A DNA stretch of 8,141 bases from Magnetococcales bacterium. Lineage in GTDB: Bacteria > Pseudomonadota > Magnetococcia > Magnetococcales > DC0425bin3. A program made the translations under genes and the position numbers. How positions within the stretch are numbered: the first letter of the stretch is position 1; each line of letters starts with the position of its first letter. Positions 6,140 through 8,141 of this stretch are shown here, piece after piece. The DNA lies in contig JADGCJ010000058.1 of assembly GCA_015229045.1 (NCBI GenBank), forward strand, positions 1-8,141. The letters are read 5' to 3'. The notes beneath the pieces are model-generated. The model made no database searches and was not told the origin of the DNA. It saw nothing but the letters and a program-made list of their open reading frames with translations.

Positions 6140-8082
6140 ACAGCCACTCCTCTTCCTTTTCCGCCCAGGCACCGCGTCGACGGCGTTCCGGCATCATGCC
6201 GGTCTGGATCTCTTTGGGCATGCGGGCGTTTCGTCGTTCGTTCTGGTGTGGCTGTTTTGGTTGTGATTCGGGCGGGCGGGACTTTGTCTGGTTGACCTTG
6301 TTGTTGACCCTGGTGATGACCATGACCCTGGTCTTTGTGGGTACCCGGGTGGGTTTCCTCGATCGTCTGGCGGACACCCTGATCGGCAATATCGAACCCA
6401 ATGGTGTGCCGGTCTGGGTGACCTCGCATTGGGAAAACCAGCAGGGTATCGACTCCGCCCTGCTGCAAAAGTTGACCGATATGAAACTGCCTGTCGCCCA
6501 GGGCAGGTCGCCCCAGGAGGGGGCTCACGTTGCCGAAGAGAAGAGTTCTCTCACCGTGTTTCCCTATCGGCGGCTGGGTGACAATCAGCCGGCGATCCAT
6601 CTGCCCACGCCCCAGTCCTGGAAAGGGACCACGCCCTTTGCCGGTTGGGCCGTCTATCCGAACGATCCCCTCTGGAAACTGGCGACTGCCGATGCCACCC
6701 GGTTGGGCATCTCCTACGAGGATGAGCGCTCTCCCTGGCTGGGGTTGCCGCTGGAGGTGGTCCTGAGCACCGCCCGGTTCCGTCGACATTTTGACTATGC
6801 TGCTTATCGGGAGGCGGTGGCACCCTTTCTGGCCGAGCAGAAGCGTCCCGCCCTGCCTGCCACCTTGGATTGGAACGACCCCATCCGTGCGTTGGAGACC
6901 CTCTGGCTGCGGGTGACCGTCTCTCAGGAGGAGCGGCTGATTCCTTTCAAAGTGCGCTGGGTGAGTCACATTCCCTCCATGGAATCGATCGCTTTTCTGT
7001 TTCCCCTGAACACCTATCATGCCTTGTTGGCTGCGCACCATCTGCCGGATTTGCGTTACCAACCGGAAAACGAGGGGCGGGGTGACTCCATCCAGAATCA
7101 TCGTCTGTTGACGCAGCCTGACTATCCTCGGGAACTCCTCAGCCAATACGCTGCCTGTGTCCAAAAGGAGCAGGAGAGTGCGGGGGGTGATGAGCGGCCC
7201 CAGGTGTCGCGGCAAAAGTGTTCCCCGCCATCGGCGGTGGCCAGATTGAACAGTGGCAAAAAGGCTGACGTCCCTGCCCAGACCTGGAAAAATCAATGGG
7301 ATACGCTCAATCATGATCGCAACCATCAGGTGTGGATCCCCTGTCAGAGGCTCTCCCGGGGGGATGCCCTGCGTGGCGCTCTCTGCGCAGGGCAGAGTGC
7401 TGAAGCAGGCGGAAATATGTTTGTTCCCTGGGATTTGACCCATGCCGGTCTTGCGTTTTCCACCGTGCATCTGTTCGTTCCCAATGCCACGCATCTGGCA
7501 CAGGTGATCGAACAGATTCAGGAGATTCGTACCTCGGACGGACGGCAGGCATTCAACATTCATCCCACCTACCTGGACGCCATGAGCCGTTTCAACCTGT
7601 TGAGCGACATGCTGGGGTCGTTGATTCCTGCCTTTGCCGGGTCGTTTTTATTGTTGTTGACGGCGTTGTTGTTTGCCCAGATTGGCGGGGTGATTGACCG
7701 TCGACGCAACCACTTTGGCATCCTCATGAGTCGGGGTTTTTCCTGGGTGACCATCTATGCCAAGGTGATTCTGCAAATGTTTCTGGCGACGACGTGCAGC
7801 AGTGTCGTGGCGGTGTTTGGGCTGGTGCCGGCCTTGCGCTGGTTCGTGATGCGCGATTTCAACACTGTGCTGAGCCGTTATCGGGAGCTGTTGCCCCCGG
7901 ACCATGGCCTTGACATCATGCCTCTCTCCTGGCAACCCATTGTCTTGACGGTGGGGGGAGTGGCGTTGGCCGTTATCCTGGTGGTGGCGATCCTGCTGTT
8001 GCGTATTCCCCTTTGGTGGCACACCACTCCGTCCGATCTGTTGCACGGCAACTATGCCAATCCCGACCGGAACCAGGCTTGA
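6136..8082 (+). CDS. FtsX/MacB-like ABC permease with large periplasmic domain (TagS-like)
   Basis: I chose the ATG at 6136 because it overlaps the ATPase stop (ATGA) and has GGAAG about 7 nt upstream; an upstream TTG in the same frame lacks support. The 648-residue protein has a basic N-terminal tail, one membrane helix (about 50-68), a roughly 425-residue extracytoplasmic region, then three helices (about 496-516, 543-565, 602-622). This 1+3 topology is that of MacB/LolC/FtsX permeases, which pass conformational change across the membrane or move lipoproteins rather than carry small solutes. The loop after helix 2 (DRRRNHFGILMSRGFS, 521-536) corresponds to the cytoplasmic coupling region that contacts the ATPase. 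Unusual are three closely spaced cysteines before helix 1 (C38, C40, C43). It ends the four-gene cluster, and the final residues are charged and cytoplasmic. Confidence 0.85.
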   Translation: MNSHSSSFSAQAPRRRRSGIMPVWISLGMRAFRRSFWCGCFGCDSGGRDFVWLTLLLTLVMTMTLVFVGTRVGFLDRLADTLIGNIEPNGVPVWVTSHWENQQGIDSALLQKLTDMKLPVAQGRSPQEGAHVAEEKSSLTVFPYRRLGDNQPAIHLPTPQSWKGTTPFAGWAVYPNDPLWKLATADATRLGISYEDERSPWLGLPLEVVLSTARFRRHFDYAAYREAVAPFLAEQKRPALPATLDWNDPIRALETLWLRVTVSQEERLIPFKVRWVSHIPSMESIAFLFPLNTYHALLAAHHLPDLRYQPENEGRGDSIQNHRLLTQPDYPRELLSQYAACVQKEQESAGGDERPQVSRQKCSPPSAVARLNSGKKADVPAQTWKNQWDTLNHDRNHQVWIPCQRLSRGDALRGALCAGQSAEAGGNMFVPWDLTHAGLAFSTVHLFVPNATHLAQVIEQIQEIRTSDGRQAFNIHPTYLDAMSRFNLLSDMLGSLIPAFAGSFLLLLTALLFAQIGGVIDRRRNHFGILMSRGFSWVTIYAKVILQMFLATTCSSVVAVFGLVPALRWFVMRDFNTVLSRYRELLPPDHGLDIMPLSWQPIVLTVGGVALAVILVVAILLLRIPLWWHTTPSDLLHGNYANPDRNQA

Positions 8083-8115
8083 ATCGCGTGCAGGGCAATC
8101 GCATTTGAAATTGGC

Positions 8116-8141
8116 ATGCTTGAAAAATCGGACCTTGAACC
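8116..8141 (+). CDS. Possible start of a further downstream gene, cut by the window edge
   Basis: An ATG at 8116, 33 nt after the permease stop, opens a frame reading MLEKSDLE to the edge of the window. The upstream sequence has no convincing ribosome binding site. The spacing would fit a fifth operon member, but eight codons are too few to judge. No terminator is visible after the permease gene. Confidence 0.2.

Noticed and set aside
7365..7394. 9-bp inverted repeat inside the permease gene
   Set aside because: It lies in a well-supported coding frame, with no T-run or related site nearby, and is likely a chance result of GC-rich codons.
6097..7563. Long open frame on the minus strand (488 codons) opposite the permease gene
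   Set aside because: It lies entirely antisense to a convincing membrane protein and the end of the ATPase gene. Its translation is rich in Gly, Arg, Gln and His with no recognisable motif, as expected from a GC-biased complementary strand.
5339..8082. Reading the ABC pair as a macrolide exporter (MacAB) or the lipoprotein-sorting LolCDE system
   Set aside because: No MacA-like adaptor or second permease is present, and the vWA and SUMF1-like neighbours fit a TagST-like role better. The family-level similarity is real, so this is rejected only as the specific function.
1..8141. CRISPR arrays, tRNA or rRNA genes, transposase genes and prophage genes
   Set aside because: No regularly spaced direct repeats, no tRNA-like cloverleaf and no transposase or phage motifs were seen on either strand.

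Overview
The window looks like chromosomal DNA from a moderately GC-rich Gram-negative bacterium. An IHF-beta subunit, an exported Cys-containing vWA protein and a MacB/LolD-type ABC pair all fit a proteobacterium. The IHF-beta sequence and the GC-rich dispersed repeats would suit an alphaproteobacterial or magnetococcus-like host, but this is a guess; nothing here fixes the taxon.

Left part (1-1349), all genes on the minus strand. Two small uncharacterised genes (59 and 73 codons' worth of protein, at 65-244 and 368-589) lie here, with a possible third gene running off the left edge. The 73-residue gene has a good Shine-Dalgarno sequence, strong coding character and a terminator-like hairpin just after its stop. 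Its start codon lies in one arm of a perfect 14-bp inverted repeat whose other arm is 86 nt upstream in the probable leader. Between it and the IHF-beta gene is a gene-free stretch (590-1067) holding a repeat-like element with imperfect inverted ends (728-874) and a separate perfect 15-bp hairpin (960-994). ihfB itself is at 1068-1349.

Right part (1590-8082), all genes on the plus strand. Four tightly packed genes form an apparent operon: (1) a membrane-anchored protein with a degenerate formylglycine-generating-enzyme (SUMF1-like) fold; (2) a 923-residue exported protein with SH3-like repeats and a von Willebrand factor A domain with an intact DxTxS metal site; (3) an ABC ATPase of the LolD/MacB type; (4) a four-helix FtsX/MacB-like permease with a very large periplasmic region. 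Genes 2/3 and 3/4 overlap by ATGA, so translational coupling is likely.

This combination resembles the TagR-TagS-TagT plus PpkA signalling module that acts upstream of some type VI secretion systems (the threonine phosphorylation pathway of Pseudomonas aeruginosa). Here, however, the vWA protein has no kinase domain and the SUMF1-like protein carries its own membrane anchor. The best reading is a four-protein envelope complex in which the periplasmic vWA and SUMF1-like proteins act together with an ABC transporter of the mechanotransmission type. No secretion-system structural genes, kinase or phosphatase are visible in the window, so the type VI link is inference. Intergenic DNA at 1350-1589 separates ihfB and this operon, which are transcribed divergently.
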